Shown: positions 40,944 through 41,507 of the stretch, piece by piece
Layout: each line of letters begins with the position of its first letter
Position numbering within the stretch: position 1 is the stretch's first letter
Assembly: GCA_015767405.1 (NCBI GenBank)
Contig: JADWMG010000008.1
Location: forward strand, 1 to 41,507
Direction: 5' to 3'
DNA: 41,507 nucleotides
DNA from: Actinomycetota bacterium
GTDB lineage: Bacteria > Actinomycetota > Acidimicrobiia > Acidimicrobiales > Ilumatobacteraceae
Made by a program: the position numbers and the translations under genes
Notes under the pieces: generated by a model
Seen by the model: only the letters and a program-made list of their open reading frames with translations
What the model was told of the DNA's origin: nothing
The model's database searches: none

Positions 40944-41432
40944 ATGGTCAAAATCGAGCGAGCCCGTCGACCGTTCTGGATGCACCAAATTGTCGAGTAC
41001 ATGCTTGGCCTCATCCTGATCGCGGCGGCAGTACAGCAACCAAATCCCGCCGTTCCAGCAGTAATGGGTCTGCTGATAATTCTGAACGCGGCGATCACCA
41101 TCGGGCCTGCTGGTGCGTTCCGAATCATGAGTCGCAAGGTGCATCGGGTATTGGACCTTCTCGTGATCGCGATACTCGCCGCATCGACCTTGCAGACGTG
41201 GGTTGATGAGGACACGACTGGGCGCTTGGTGGTCGGTGCGATCACGTTTGTGCTTTTCATCGTGTGGTTTCACACCGACTTCGACGAACGCTCTGACCGC
41301 AAGGCACGCCGCGCCGCGCGGGCCAAACCGCAGAGTGAAGAACTCGGTAAGCAAGCGGGACGTGTGGTCGGCGACACCGTCAACTCACTCAAGCGTTGGA
41401 AAGACTCGATCGGCGACGATGACGACGAGTAG
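40944..41432 (+). CDS. Small multi-TM membrane protein with charged C-terminus, function unknown
   Basis: ATG 40944; about four hydrophobic segments, DDDDE terminus. Confidence 0.65.
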   Translation: MVKIERARRPFWMHQIVEYMLGLILIAAAVQQPNPAVPAVMGLLIILNAAITIGPAGAFRIMSRKVHRVLDLLVIAILAASTLQTWVDEDTTGRLVVGAITFVLFIVWFHTDFDERSDRKARRAARAKPQSEELGKQAGRVVGDTVNSLKRWKDSIGDDDDE

Positions 41433-41447
41433 GCGTTCTCCCTCATT

Positions 41448-41498
41448 CGAACGCGTGAACGTATTGCGCACATAGTGCGCAACTTGTTCACGCGTTCG
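41448..41498. repeat. Palindromic element family C, copy 2 (51 bp)
   Basis: CGAACGCGTGAACGTATTGCGCACATAGTGCGCAACTTGTTCACGCGTTCG; 15 nt after preceding stop. Confidence 0.9.
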
Positions 41499-41507
41499 GA
41501 GGTCGTA

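Overview
This 41.5-kb window is GC-rich and looks actinobacterial. Gene content and order suggest an Acidimicrobiia/Ilumatobacter-like chromosome, but that placement is inference. Most of it is core genome on the + strand: an HtrA-type protease; a long ribosomal-protein/secY/adk cluster (rplC through rplO, secY, adk); an interrupting minus-strand lipoprotein gene and a TetR regulator; infA-rpmJ-rpsM-rpsK-rpsD-rpoA-rplQ-truA; a minus-strand PAS-GGDEF-EAL gene and a divergent GT4-like glycosyltransferase; rplM-rpsI-glmM; an unusually large (about 1126 aa) GlmS-like protein; acpS; an acyl-CoA synthetase; nnr; alr; tsaE-tsaB-rimI-tsaD-dus-maf; CIRCE-groES-groEL; and a small membrane protein. The least ordinary signals are non-coding. 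There are three sequence families of dispersed palindromic elements, each present twice here: A at 1915/13701, B at 25827/25896, C at 29809/41448. Families A and C begin only 12-16 nt after stop codons, and in family A one substitution is compensated and others keep G-U pairing. Other points of note are a promoter-plus-terminator-hairpin leader in front of rplC, the expanded GlmS, the apparent local absence of rpsJ and map, and a long acidic tail on L22. All calls come from reading the sequence; no database search was run.
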